From LMUY01 sp964246185 (GTDB taxonomy: Bacteria > Pseudomonadota > Alphaproteobacteria > Acetobacterales > Acetobacteraceae), in contig CAXTPP010000050.1 of the NCBI GenBank assembly GCA_964246185.1, positions 1 to 24,677 on the forward strand: 24,677 bases of DNA, written 5' to 3'. The notes under the pieces are model-generated. The model searched no databases. It had not been told where the DNA came from and worked only from the letters and a program-made list of their open reading frames with translations. Position numbers and translations under genes: made by a program. How positions within the stretch are numbered: position 1 is the stretch's first letter; every line of letters starts with the position of its first letter. Shown piece after piece: positions 11,528 to 18,692 of this stretch.

Positions 11528-12189
11528 GCATAGCCCCGCTGCCGCAGCCGCGCGCCGACCGGCTGTCCACCACCGCCCGCGCCCGTCCGGCGCCGACCCG
11601 GCGCAACCTGTCCAGCCGCCGCCGGGTGCGTTGGGCCAAGCGGCTGCTGCCGGTGTTCGCCCTGCTGCTGCTGTCCTGCGTGGCATTCTGGCCGCAGATA
11701 TCCCAGGAGCTGTCCAACGCGCGCATCAACGTCCGCCGCGGCGGGCTGTCGGCGGACATGGAGGCGGGCAAGCTGCTCAACGTGCGCTACCATGGCGTAG
11801 ACGGCCGCAACCGGCCCTACACCGTGACGGCCGAGGAGGCCTCGCAGGTCGGCCCGGAGCGGATCAACCTGGTGCACCCGAAAGGCGACATGGTGAGCGA
11901 GGGCGGCTCCTGGACGTTCGGCCAGTCGGATCGCGGCGTGTACCTGCAGCACTCGGGCGAGATGGACCTGTCGGGCGACGTGACGCTCTACCGGGACAGC
12001 GGCATCACCCTGCACACCGCCGTCGCCTCCATGGACCTGAAGACGGGAGCGGGGGCTGGGGATGCGCCGACCCATACCGAAGGGCCGTTCGGCACGCTGG
12101 ACTCGCAGGGCTTCGCGCTGACGGACAAGGGGGCGGTGATCCAGTTCTACGGTCGCTCCCGCCTGGTGCTGAACGAGCAGCGCCGATGA
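11524..12189 (+). CDS. lptC: LPS export ABC transporter periplasmic protein LptC
   Basis: A 221-residue inner-membrane-anchored protein that receives LPS from the LptBFG transporter and passes it to LptA. A basic cytoplasmic N-terminus of about 40 residues (RRNLSSRRRVRWAKR) precedes one transmembrane helix at roughly 41-59 (LLPVFALLLLSCVAFW). A beta-rich periplasmic domain follows, with motifs of the YrbK/LptC family (PYTVTAEEASQVG, GEMDLSGDVTLYRDSGI, and G--GTLDSQGFALTDKG near the end). ATGA overlaps join it to kdsD upstream and lptA downstream. Sequence conservation in this family is low; context is the strongest support. Confidence 0.9.
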   Translation: MSIAPLPQPRADRLSTTARARPAPTRRNLSSRRRVRWAKRLLPVFALLLLSCVAFWPQISQELSNARINVRRGGLSADMEAGKLLNVRYHGVDGRNRPYTVTAEEASQVGPERINLVHPKGDMVSEGGSWTFGQSDRGVYLQHSGEMDLSGDVTLYRDSGITLHTAVASMDLKTGAGAGDAPTHTEGPFGTLDSQGFALTDKGAVIQFYGRSRLVLNEQRR

Positions 12190-13193
12190 GCCGGCTGCTG
12201 CCTATTCTGGCTCTCCTGGCGCCTGTGGCTGCACAAGCCCAGGGCATCGACATGACGAAGGGCGGCGCGGTCGAGGTCACCTCCGACAACGGCATGGAGC
12301 TGCGGCAGAACGAGCAGACGATCATCGCCAAAGGCAACGCCAAGGCGGTGCGCGGCGACGTGACGGTTACGGCCGACTCGCTGATCGCGCACTACCGCAA
12401 GAAGGCGGCTGCCCCAGGAACCCCCGCGCCAGCCGCAGCTCCTCCTGCCGCAGCCGGCCCGAACCCCGCCGGCCCTGATGCCGACACGGGCAGCAACGAG
12501 GTGTTTCGGCTAGAGGCCCAGGGCAATGTCCACATCTACACCGCGACCGACCAGGCGTTTGGCGACCGCGCGGTATACGACATCGACCAAGCCGTGCTGG
12601 TGATGACCGGGCACGACCTCCACATCGTCACGCCGCAGCAGACCATGTCCGCGCGCGACTCGATGGAGTACTGGTCGCAGAAGCACATGGCGGTCGGCCG
12701 CGGCAACGCGGTGGTCAACACCAGCGACGGCCGCCGCGTATCCGCCGACGTGCTGGTGGGATACACGGCCGACCCGAATGCGCCTCCTGCCCCAGCATCA
12801 GCCCCGGTGCAGAAGGTCGCCGCGGCTAAGCCTGACCCTGCTAAGCCTGACCCTGCTAAGCCTGGCGCGGACCCGGCGGCGGGCGCGGGCGGCAAGCTGC
12901 AGCGCGTCGATGCCTTCGGCCACGTCGAAGTCCGCACCGCGACGGAGATCATCCGCGCGGACAAGGGCGTCTATGTCCCGGACTCCGGCATCGCCCGGCT
13001 GGCCGGCAACGTCCGCCTGACGCGCGGCCAGAACGAGCTGAACGGCGACGAGGGCGTGGTCAACCTGCACACCGGCGTATCCACCATCTCCCGCAGCCCG
13101 GGTAGCCGGGTCGAAGGATTGGTGGTGCCGAACCAGGCGGCGCCAGGAAACATGCCAGGCGGCGGCAAGCCATCGGGGGACAAGGCGAAGTGA
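12186..13193 (+). CDS. lptA: LPS transport periplasmic protein LptA (OstA-like), enlarged
   Basis: A 335-residue secreted protein, nearly twice the length of E. coli LptA. A signal peptide covers residues 1-19 (LLPILALLAPVAAQAQ). Three OstA-like beta segments follow: about 26-71, 106-195 and 238-302, with motifs such as IIAKGNAKAVRGDVTVTADSL, EAQGNVHIYTATD and RLAGNVRLTRGQNELNGDEG. Two Ala/Pro-rich linkers separate them, at about 72-104 and 196-236; the second is encoded partly by a 15-bp tandem repeat. LptA forms the beta-jellyroll bridge carrying LPS across the periplasm. The ATG at 12186 overlaps the lptC stop, and its own stop overlaps the lptB GTG. Confidence 0.9.
   Translation: MSRLLPILALLAPVAAQAQGIDMTKGGAVEVTSDNGMELRQNEQTIIAKGNAKAVRGDVTVTADSLIAHYRKKAAAPGTPAPAAAPPAAAGPNPAGPDADTGSNEVFRLEAQGNVHIYTATDQAFGDRAVYDIDQAVLVMTGHDLHIVTPQQTMSARDSMEYWSQKHMAVGRGNAVVNTSDGRRVSADVLVGYTADPNAPPAPASAPVQKVAAAKPDPAKPDPAKPGADPAAGAGGKLQRVDAFGHVEVRTATEIIRADKGVYVPDSGIARLAGNVRLTRGQNELNGDEGVVNLHTGVSTISRSPGSRVEGLVVPNQAAPGNMPGGGKPSGDKAK
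12825..12865 (+). repeat. 15-bp tandem repeat inside lptA (about 2.7 copies)
   Basis: GCTAAGCCTGACCCT occurs at 12825-12839 and 12840-12854 exactly, followed by 11 more bases (12855-12865, last base variant). In frame it encodes AKPDP units in the second linker of LptA, so copy number can change without breaking the frame. Its unit is 12/15 identical, after rotation and on the opposite strand, to the repeat at 18634-18692. Confidence 0.9.
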
Positions 13194-13942
13194 GCGGCTC
13201 ATTGCGCGTGATCGACGGCGGCGGCGGCTTGATGGCGAACGGGGTCGGCAAGACATACAAGAAGCGCCCGGTGGTGCGGAACGTGTCCATCAGCGTGCGC
13301 CGGGGCGAGGCGGTGGGCCTGCTCGGGCCGAACGGGGCGGGCAAGACCACCACCTTCTACATGATCACCGGGCTGGTGCGGCCAGACACCGGGTCTATCA
13401 GCCTGGATGGGCACGACATCACCGGACTGCCGATGTACCGCCGCGCCCGGCTCGGCATCGGCTACCTGCCGCAGGAGGCCAGCGTGTTCCGCGGGCTTAC
13501 GGTGGAGGGCAACATCATGGCCGCGCTGGAGGTGGTGGAGCCCGACAGCGACCGGCGGGACACCATGCTGGACGAACTGCTGGCTGAGTTCGGCATCGGG
13601 CACCTGCGCCGCACCCCGGCGCTGGCCCTGTCCGGCGGGGAGCGCCGCCGGGTGGAGATCGCCCGCGCGCTGGCGACGCAGCCCGGCTACATCCTGCTCG
13701 ACGAGCCGCTGGCCGGCATCGACCCGATCGCGGTGGGCGAAATCCGTGACCTGGTCGGCCACCTGAAGCACCGCGGCATCGGCGTGCTGATCACCGACCA
13801 CAACGTGCGCGAAACCCTGGAAATCATCGACCGCGCCTACATCATGCACGATGGCCGGGTGCTGATGGAGGGCCGCCCCGACGAGGTGGTGCAGCACGAG
13901 GACGTGCGCCGCGTGTACCTTGGGGAAAGGTTCAGCCTGTAA
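13190..13942 (+). CDS. lptB: LPS export ABC transporter ATP-binding protein
   Basis: A 250-residue ATPase that powers LPS extraction by LptF and LptG (not encoded in this window). The Walker A motif GPNGAGKTT is at 46-54, the Q-loop lies in GYLPQEASVF (91-100), the signature LSGGE at 147-151, Walker B ILLDE at 168-172, and the H-loop His at 204. All catalytic positions are intact. The start is GTG at 13190, overlapping the lptA stop (GTGA). An in-frame ATG at 13232 would leave a more typical N-terminus but lacks the coupling. It is followed 11 bases later by rpoN, the usual proteobacterial order. Confidence 0.95.
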   Translation: MSGSLRVIDGGGGLMANGVGKTYKKRPVVRNVSISVRRGEAVGLLGPNGAGKTTTFYMITGLVRPDTGSISLDGHDITGLPMYRRARLGIGYLPQEASVFRGLTVEGNIMAALEVVEPDSDRRDTMLDELLAEFGIGHLRRTPALALSGGERRRVEIARALATQPGYILLDEPLAGIDPIAVGEIRDLVGHLKHRGIGVLITDHNVRETLEIIDRAYIMHDGRVLMEGRPDEVVQHEDVRRVYLGERFSL

Positions 13943-13953
13943 GGCTGGCAGCC

Positions 13954-15444
13954 ATGGCATTCGGTCCCCGGCTGGAATTCAGGCAATCCCAATCCCTCGT
14001 GATGACGCCGCAGCTGCGGCAGGCCATCAAGCTGCTGCAGTTCACCAACCTGGAAGTAGCCGCCTACGTCGAGGAGGAGTTGGAGCGCAACCCGCTGCTG
14101 GAGCGCGACGAGCGGACCGAGGTGCAGCCGGGGCATGCCGCCCCCGATCAGGGCGTCGAGACATTCAACAAGCTGGATGCATGCGACCTGCTGCGGCGGG
14201 AGAAGCTGCCGGAGATGCTGGAGGCGGACCATGCCAACAGCTTCGACGCGGGCAGCGTGGGCGACGGCGCGCCCGCCTTCAGCCGGGATGGCAGCGGCGG
14301 CGGCGGCTTCGACAGCGCGGACCGTGGCCCGGCGGACCTGGCCGAAGCGCCGCGCTCGTTGCGGGACACTCTCGGCGAGCAGCTGCGGCTCAGCTTCGCC
14401 GACCGGGTGGACCGGCTGATCGGCGCGCACCTGATCTCCCTGCTGGACCCGGCGGGCCGCGTGCCGATCACGAGCACGGCGCTGGCCGATGCGCTGGGGA
14501 TAGAGCCTGCCAGGGTCGAGCGGGTGCGGGAGCGGATGCAGCGGTTCGACCCGCCGGGCCTGTTCGCGCAGGATTTGCGGGAGTGCCTTGCGGCGCAGCT
14601 GGCCGACCGCAACCGGCTTGACCCGGCGATGCAGGCGCTGCTCGACAACCTGGACCTGCTCGCCCGGCGGGACATGCGCCGCCTGCGCGAGCTGTGCGAC
14701 GTCGATGCCGAGGACTTGGCGGAGATGATCGCGGAAATCCGCGCGCTGGATCCGAAGCCAGGCGCCTCGTACGACACCGCCCCGCCCAGCGCCGTGCTGC
14801 CGGACGTGCTGATGCGCCGCGCGCCGATCCAGACCGAGGATGGGCTGGAGTGGCTGCTGGAGCTGAACCCGGAGACCATGCCGCGCGTGCTGGTCAACCA
14901 GGGCTTCCACGCCCGCATCCTGGTCCGGGCCAAGCGGGAGGACCGCAACTTCCTCGGCGAGCAGCTGTCCTCGGCCAACTGGCTGGTGAAATCGCTGCAG
15001 CAGCGGGCGCAGACCATCCTGAAGGTGTCGGCGGAGATCGTCCGGCGGCAGGATGCGTTCTTCCACCACGGCGTGGCCCATCTGCGCCCGCTGATCCTGC
15101 GCGACATCGCGGAGGCGGTGGAGATGCACGAGAGCACGGTCAGCCGGGTCACCGCCAACAAGTACATCGCGACGCCGCGCGGCACGTTCGAGCTGAAATA
15201 CTTCTTCACCACCGCCATTGCCGGAACGGATGGCGAAAACCACAGCGCCGAGGCCGTGCGCCAGCGCATCCGCCGCATGGTCGAGGCCGAGGCGGCGGAG
15301 GATGTGCTGTCCGACGACGCCATCGTAGCGGCGTTGCGCCGGGAGGGCGTGGACATCGCACGCCGAACGGTGGCCAAATACCGGGATGCGCTGCGGATAC
15401 CAAGCTCGGTGCAGCGCAAGCGGGAGAAAGCGCTGTCGGCTTGA
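13954..15444 (+). CDS. rpoN: RNA polymerase sigma-54 factor
   Basis: A 496-residue sigma-54. The glutamine- and leucine-rich region I begins at once (LEFRQSQSLVMTPQLRQAI, IKLLQFTNLEV) and contacts the activator ATPases. An acidic, low-complexity region II covers roughly 55-130. The core-binding and DNA-binding parts follow, with the helix-turn-helix segment near HESTVSRVTANKYIATPRG. The RpoN box ARRTVAKYRD that recognises the -24 element is at 469-478. All parts are present at normal length. It would direct nitrogen-related and other activator-dependent promoters. Start ATG at 13954, with AAGG nine bases upstream. Confidence 0.96.
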   Translation: MAFGPRLEFRQSQSLVMTPQLRQAIKLLQFTNLEVAAYVEEELERNPLLERDERTEVQPGHAAPDQGVETFNKLDACDLLRREKLPEMLEADHANSFDAGSVGDGAPAFSRDGSGGGGFDSADRGPADLAEAPRSLRDTLGEQLRLSFADRVDRLIGAHLISLLDPAGRVPITSTALADALGIEPARVERVRERMQRFDPPGLFAQDLRECLAAQLADRNRLDPAMQALLDNLDLLARRDMRRLRELCDVDAEDLAEMIAEIRALDPKPGASYDTAPPSAVLPDVLMRRAPIQTEDGLEWLLELNPETMPRVLVNQGFHARILVRAKREDRNFLGEQLSSANWLVKSLQQRAQTILKVSAEIVRRQDAFFHHGVAHLRPLILRDIAEAVEMHESTVSRVTANKYIATPRGTFELKYFFTTAIAGTDGENHSAEAVRQRIRRMVEAEAAEDVLSDDAIVAALRREGVDIARRTVAKYRDALRIPSSVQRKREKALSA

Positions 15445-15479
15445 GCGGCGCTCTCCCATCAACCTTGGGAGCGGCGCTG

Positions 15480-16067
15480 ATGCAGATCACGGTTTCCGGC
15501 AAGCAGGTCGATCTATCGGACTCGCTGCGCACGCGGGTGTCCGACGGCTTGGACACCATAGCGGGAAAGTATTTCAACCACGCGCTCGAAGCCAACGTCA
15601 CGTTCAGCCGGGCGCGCTCGTTCTTCACCTGCGACATCAACGTCCATGCCGGCCACGGCCTGACGCTGCGGGGCGAGGGCGAGGCGGCGGACGCCAACGG
15701 CGCGTTCGACGATGCGGCCGAGCATATCGCCAAGCGGCTGCGCCGGTATCGCCGCCGGGTCAACGACCATGCGCGGGACTTGGCGCATCGCGAGCGGCCG
15801 CAGCCGGCACGGCAGTACGTGCTGCGTCAGGAAGAGGAGGCGTCGCCAGCCGCTCCGGACGACCAGGCTCATGCGTTTGCCACCGTGATCGCCGAGACGG
15901 CGACCAGCATTGACCAGCTGAGCGTCAGCGAGGCCGTGATGCGGCTCGACCTGGCCGACCAGCAAGTCTTGATGTTCCATAACCGCACGACGGGAGAGCT
16001 TAACGTGGTATACCGCCGCACGGACGGCCACATCGGATGGATCGACCCGGCCGCGCGCGGGTCTTAG
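15480..16067 (+). CDS. hpf: Ribosome hibernation promoting factor, long form
   Basis: A 195-residue protein, 35 bases downstream of rpoN. The N-terminal S30AE domain (about 1-100; MQITVSGKQVDLSDSLRTRV through AAEHIAKRLRRYRRRV) binds the 30S decoding region. After a linker, the C-terminal dimerisation domain (about 135-190; MRLDLADQQVLMFHNRTTGE, VVYRRTDGHIGWIDP) marks the long form, which alone can pair 70S ribosomes into 100S dimers. The ATG at 15480 has GGGAG eight bases upstream. In many proteobacteria ptsN comes next; here a dispersed repeat and convergent genes follow instead. Confidence 0.94.
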   Translation: MQITVSGKQVDLSDSLRTRVSDGLDTIAGKYFNHALEANVTFSRARSFFTCDINVHAGHGLTLRGEGEAADANGAFDDAAEHIAKRLRRYRRRVNDHARDLAHRERPQPARQYVLRQEEEASPAAPDDQAHAFATVIAETATSIDQLSVSEAVMRLDLADQQVLMFHNRTTGELNVVYRRTDGHIGWIDPAARGS

Positions 16068-16070
16068 CCC

Positions 16071-16210
16071 TTGAGGGTGGGCGCCGAACAGGGTCAGAGG
16101 CTCTGCCTTTAGACTTCGCCAAAGGCAGAGCCCTTAGCATTGTTTTACCTGATGAAACGGTTTCCAAAGGCCTCCGGCCCTTGGCGGGTCTGCGCGGAGC
16201 CCAGTCTTGG
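16071..16210. repeat. Dispersed structured intergenic repeat, copy B
   Basis: This is the second copy of the element at 1495-1638, in the same orientation, with a core at 16095-16210. Shared blocks include TTGAGGGTG, CAGAGGCTCTGCCT, CGCCAAAGGCAGAGCC, GAAACGGTTT/AAAACGGTTT and GGCCCTTGGCGGGTCTG. Here it lies between the convergent ends of hpf and the DUF1150 gene, a position suited to a bidirectional terminator. The inverted repeat GGCTCTGCCT/AGGCAGAGCC is preserved. Confidence 0.8.
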
Positions 16211-16229
16211 TGACGGGACAGCCCGGCCG

Positions 16230-16469
16230 TCAGTGCACCAGTGTTGCGATCATCTCGTGCTCGACGATCGCGGCCAACGCCATGTTTCGGTCCTCGGCGA
16301 CGGCCATGGGCGCGCCGTCGGCTGCGTGGATGGCGAACATGGCGGCGCCGTTCAGCATCACCGGCTTCACGTATGCCAGCTGGGACACGCCTAGCTGCTG
16401 CAACTGGTCGGGAGTGATGTGTCGGACGTCGATCTTGTGGGTCTCGGTGGTGTCAGTCGCGTTGATCAT
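16230..16469 (-). CDS. DUF1150 family protein
   Basis: A 79-residue cytosolic protein of a family largely confined to Alphaproteobacteria. Diagnostic stretches are QLGVSQLAYVKPVMLNGAAM, FAIHAADGAPMAVAEDR and the histidine-ending tail. The function is not known; members usually lie directly beside small heat-shock protein genes, as here. The ATG at 16469 has GGAG six bases upstream. The 103-base gap to hsp20 contains a CCTGGG/CCCAGG inverted repeat (16528-16533 with 16547-16552) and the palindrome GACGAATTCGTC (16563-16574) that overlaps the hsp20 stop. These could separate the two messages or stabilise them. Confidence 0.85.
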   Translation of the reverse strand: MINATDTTETHKIDVRHITPDQLQQLGVSQLAYVKPVMLNGAAMFAIHAADGAPMAVAEDRNMALAAIVEHEMIATLVH

Positions 16470-16572
16470 GATGTGCTCCTCACACCGGCCCCCTTTTGCG
16501 GCAGGCCACGGTGGTTCACGTTTGGGGCCTGGGTGCGGATGCAAGGCCCAGGGGAAACTCGGGACGAATTCG

Positions 16573-17058
16573 TCAGCCCTTGTCGGCGCCCCGCTCGGAT
16601 TTGGACTGCACAAAACGCTGCTCGGCATCGACGACACGGGAGCCGCCCGACCGGGTGATCGGGATGGACTTCACCCGTATTTCCGGCTGCGGGCGGGCAA
16701 GGTCGATATGCAGCAGGCCGTTGTCGAGCAAGGCGCCAGTCACCTCGATCCCTTCCGCCATCACGAAGGCACGCTGGAACTGGCGTGCCGCGATACCGCG
16801 ATGGAGGAAGACGCGGCCTTGCGTGTCGTCACTCTGGCGCCCGCGGATGACCAACTGGTTATCCTCCTGCGTGATCTGCAGGTCATCCATGCTGAACCCG
16901 GCTACCGCGAGCGTGATCCGCAGCGTCGTGCCGCTCATCTGCTCGATGTTGTATGGCGGATAGCCGTCAGCCGATGATTTAGAGGCACGCTCGATCATCT
17001 GCTCTAGCTGGTCGAAGCCAACGAAGAGCGGGGATGCGAAGACACGTGGGGACGACAT
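16573..17058 (-). CDS. Small heat shock protein (Hsp20/IbpA family)
   Basis: A 161-residue alpha-crystallin-type holdase that keeps unfolding proteins soluble during heat stress. The alpha-crystallin domain spans about 35-125 (YPPYNIEQMSGTTLRITLAV, AGFSMDDLQITQEDNQLVI, then GIAARQFQRAF and LLDNGLLHIDLAR). A C-terminal I-x-I motif, IPI, needed for oligomer assembly, follows in RVKSIPITR. The ATG at 17058 is chosen because GGAGGAGG lies four bases upstream; the longer in-frame reading to 17169 would translate through that ribosome site. The leader looks thermometer-like (see 17059-17115). Confidence 0.93.
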   Translation of the reverse strand: MSSPRVFASPLFVGFDQLEQMIERASKSSADGYPPYNIEQMSGTTLRITLAVAGFSMDDLQITQEDNQLVIRGRQSDDTQGRVFLHRGIAARQFQRAFVMAEGIEVTGALLDNGLLHIDLARPQPEIRVKSIPITRSGGSRVVDAEQRFVQSKSERGADKG

Positions 17059-17115
17059 GCAGCCTCCTCCTGGGAGCGAGACGGATGTTGGAACCCCGAT
17101 GGGCGTTCCAACGCC
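17059..17115 (-). promoter_or_regulatory. Candidate ROSE-like RNA thermometer in the hsp20 leader
   Basis: The leader holds a perfect 8-bp hairpin, GTTGGAAC and GTTCCAAC around ten bases (17087-17112), then a 3' element reading TCGCTCCCAGGAGGAG just before the start codon. In the latter CTCC can pair with GGAG of the Shine-Dalgarno, and TCGCT fits the UYGCU anti-Shine-Dalgarno box known from ROSE elements of alphaproteobacterial hsp genes. Structure is inferred by eye. Confidence 0.5.
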
Positions 17116-17120
17116 ACTGA

Positions 17121-17148
17121 ATTTGGCTCGCGTCCCCTCCGATGCAAG
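17121..17148 (-). promoter_or_regulatory. Candidate heat-shock (RpoH-type) promoter for hsp20
   Basis: On the minus strand CTTGCA (17143-17148), 16 bases and CCAAAT (17121-17126) resemble the CTTGAA/CCCAT-like sigma-32 consensus. It would place the transcript start near 17114, just ahead of the putative thermometer hairpins. The match is partial. Confidence 0.3.
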
Positions 17149-17180
17149 GCCATGTTGATAGGCCGCCATGGTGAAGCTAC

Positions 17181-17720
17181 ATGCGCCAGGTGATGCCTGA
17201 CCCCGTGACCCTCCCCATCCTGATCGCCCCCAACGCCTCGCTGCGGACCAAGGCCCGGCCGGTCGCGGAGGCCGATGCCGGCACGGTCAAGGCGCTGGCT
17301 CCGCGCATGTTCAAGGCGATGTACGCCGCGCCGGGCATCGGCCTGGCCGCCCCGCAGGTGGGCGTGGGGCTACGCCTGGTGGTGATCGACCTGATGCCAG
17401 GCAACGAGCCGAACCCCGTCACCCTGGTGAACCCGAAGGTCGTGGCGGTCAGCGACGAGTGGGCGACCCGGGAGGAGGGCTGCCTCTCGGTGCCGAACCA
17501 GTACGCCGAATTGTCCCGCCCGGCCCGGGTCACCGTGCGCTATCACGATTTGCAAGGCGCGCAGCAGCAAATCGAGGCTGACGGGCTGCTGGCCGCCTGC
17601 CTGCAGCACGAGCTGGACCACCTGGACGGCGTGTTGTTCGTGGACCATCTGTCGGCGTTGAAGCGCAACATGCTGCTGCGCAAGCTGGCCAAGGAGATGA
17701 AGCTCAAGGCGGCCGGCTGA
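17181..17720 (+). CDS. def: Peptide deformylase
   Basis: A 179-residue metalloenzyme that removes the formyl group from nascent protein N-termini. All three active-site motifs are intact: GIGLAAPQVG (52-61), EGCLS (99-103, metal ligand Cys101) and HELDH (143-147, two His ligands and the catalytic Glu). The start could be ATG 17181 or ATG 17193; neither has a strong Shine-Dalgarno (GTGAAG lies four bases before the first). It is divergent from hsp20 and 19 bases ahead of fmt. The pair adds and removes the formyl group, and their linkage is widespread. Confidence 0.95.
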   Translation: MRQVMPDPVTLPILIAPNASLRTKARPVAEADAGTVKALAPRMFKAMYAAPGIGLAAPQVGVGLRLVVIDLMPGNEPNPVTLVNPKVVAVSDEWATREEGCLSVPNQYAELSRPARVTVRYHDLQGAQQQIEADGLLAACLQHELDHLDGVLFVDHLSALKRNMLLRKLAKEMKLKAAG

Positions 17721-17739
17721 TGCGGCCAGTCTTCACCTG

Positions 17740-18642
17740 ATGCGCCTGGCCTTCATGGGCAGCCCGGCCTTCTCCGTGCCGGTCCTGCACGCGCTGCACG
17801 CTGCCGGGCACGAGGTCGTGGCCGTTTACACCCAGCCGCCCCGCCCTGCCGGCCGGGGCCAGGCCTTGATGCGCTGCCCGGTGCAGGCGGCGGCCGAAGC
17901 GATCGGGCTGCCGGTGCGCCACCCGGCGTCGCTGCGGCGCGATGCCGCGGAGCACGCGGCGTTCGCGGCCCTGGCGCTGGATGCGGCGGTGGTGGCGGCC
18001 TACGGGTTGATCCTGCCGCAAGCGATGCTGGACGCCCCGCGCCGCGGCTGCCTCAACGTGCACGCCAGCCTGCTGCCGCGGTGGCGGGGCGCGGCACCGA
18101 TCCAGGCGGCGATCCTGGCCGGCGACGCCGAGAGCGGCATCACCATCATGCAGATGGACGCCGGGCTGGACACCGGCGCCGCCCTGCTGCGCGGAACCGT
18201 GCCGATCGGCCCGCGCGAGACGGCGGCCAGCCTGCACGACGCCCTGGCCGCGATGGCCGGCCCGCTGGTGCTGCGCGCCCTCGCCGAGGACCCGGCGGCG
18301 CAGCCGCAATCAGCCGAGGGCGTCACCTATGCGGCCAAGCTGAGCCGTGCGGACGGGGCGCTCGACTGGCGGCGGCCGGCGGCCGAGCTGGACCGGCAGA
18401 TTCGGGCGCTCAACCCGTGGCCGGGAACGTGGTGCCGGCTGGCAGGCGAGACGCTGAAGGTGCTGGAGGCGGAGCCGGCAGAGGGAACGGGCACGCCCGG
18501 CACGGTCCTGGAAGGCCTCGTGGTCGCCTGCGGGACGGGTGCGCTGCGGCTGGCCCGGGTGCAGCGCGCCGGCCGCGCCTCCATGCCGGCGGACGCCTTC
18601 CTGCGCGGCACGCCGGTAGCGATCGACACCGTGTTAGGCTGA
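17740..18642 (+). CDS. fmt: Methionyl-tRNA formyltransferase
   Basis: A 300-residue enzyme that formylates initiator Met-tRNA using 10-formyltetrahydrofolate. The N-terminal formyltransferase domain (1 to about 190) begins RLAFMGSPAFSVPVLHAL and contains the catalytic region CLNVHASLLPRWRGAAPI and MQMDAGLDTGA. The C-terminal beta-barrel tRNA-binding domain (about 205-300) has GALDWRRPAAELDRQIRALNPWPGTW. The last codons, GTG TTA GGC TGA, already belong to the first unit of a 15-bp tandem repeat, so the C-terminus is slightly eroded or rewritten by the repeat. It converges with ruvA. Confidence 0.95.
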   Translation: MRLAFMGSPAFSVPVLHALHAAGHEVVAVYTQPPRPAGRGQALMRCPVQAAAEAIGLPVRHPASLRRDAAEHAAFAALALDAAVVAAYGLILPQAMLDAPRRGCLNVHASLLPRWRGAAPIQAAILAGDAESGITIMQMDAGLDTGAALLRGTVPIGPRETAASLHDALAAMAGPLVLRALAEDPAAQPQSAEGVTYAAKLSRADGALDWRRPAAELDRQIRALNPWPGTWCRLAGETLKVLEAEPAEGTGTPGTVLEGLVVACGTGALRLARVQRAGRASMPADAFLRGTPVAIDTVLG

Positions 18643-18692
18643 GCGGGGTTAGGCTGAGCGGGGTTAGGCTGAGCGGGGTTAGGCTGAGCGGG
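18634..18692. repeat. 15-bp tandem repeat shared by the 3' ends of fmt and ruvA (3.9 copies)
   Basis: The unit TTAGGCTGAGCGGGG recurs at 18634, 18649, 18664 and 18679 with no mismatch until the last two bases. Each unit offers a TGA in the fmt frame and a TAA in the ruvA frame: fmt stops in copy 1 (18640-18642) and ruvA stops in copy 4 (18679-18681). The 36 bases between the two stops are entirely repeat, so the array forms the whole convergent junction. Confidence 0.95.

Noticed and set aside
14694..15479. N-terminal extension of hpf into rpoN
   Set aside because: The open frame upstream of 15480 is a shifted reading of rpoN; the S30AE domain starts exactly at the ATG 15480.
17087..17112. 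CIRCE/HrcA operator
   Set aside because: The arms GTTGGAAC/GTTCCAAC do not match the CIRCE consensus (TTAGCACTC-N9-GAGTGCTAA).
17059..17169. N-terminal extension of the small heat-shock protein to 17169
   Set aside because: The extra 37 residues show no family similarity and would run through the GGAGGAGG ribosome site and the inverted repeat of the leader.
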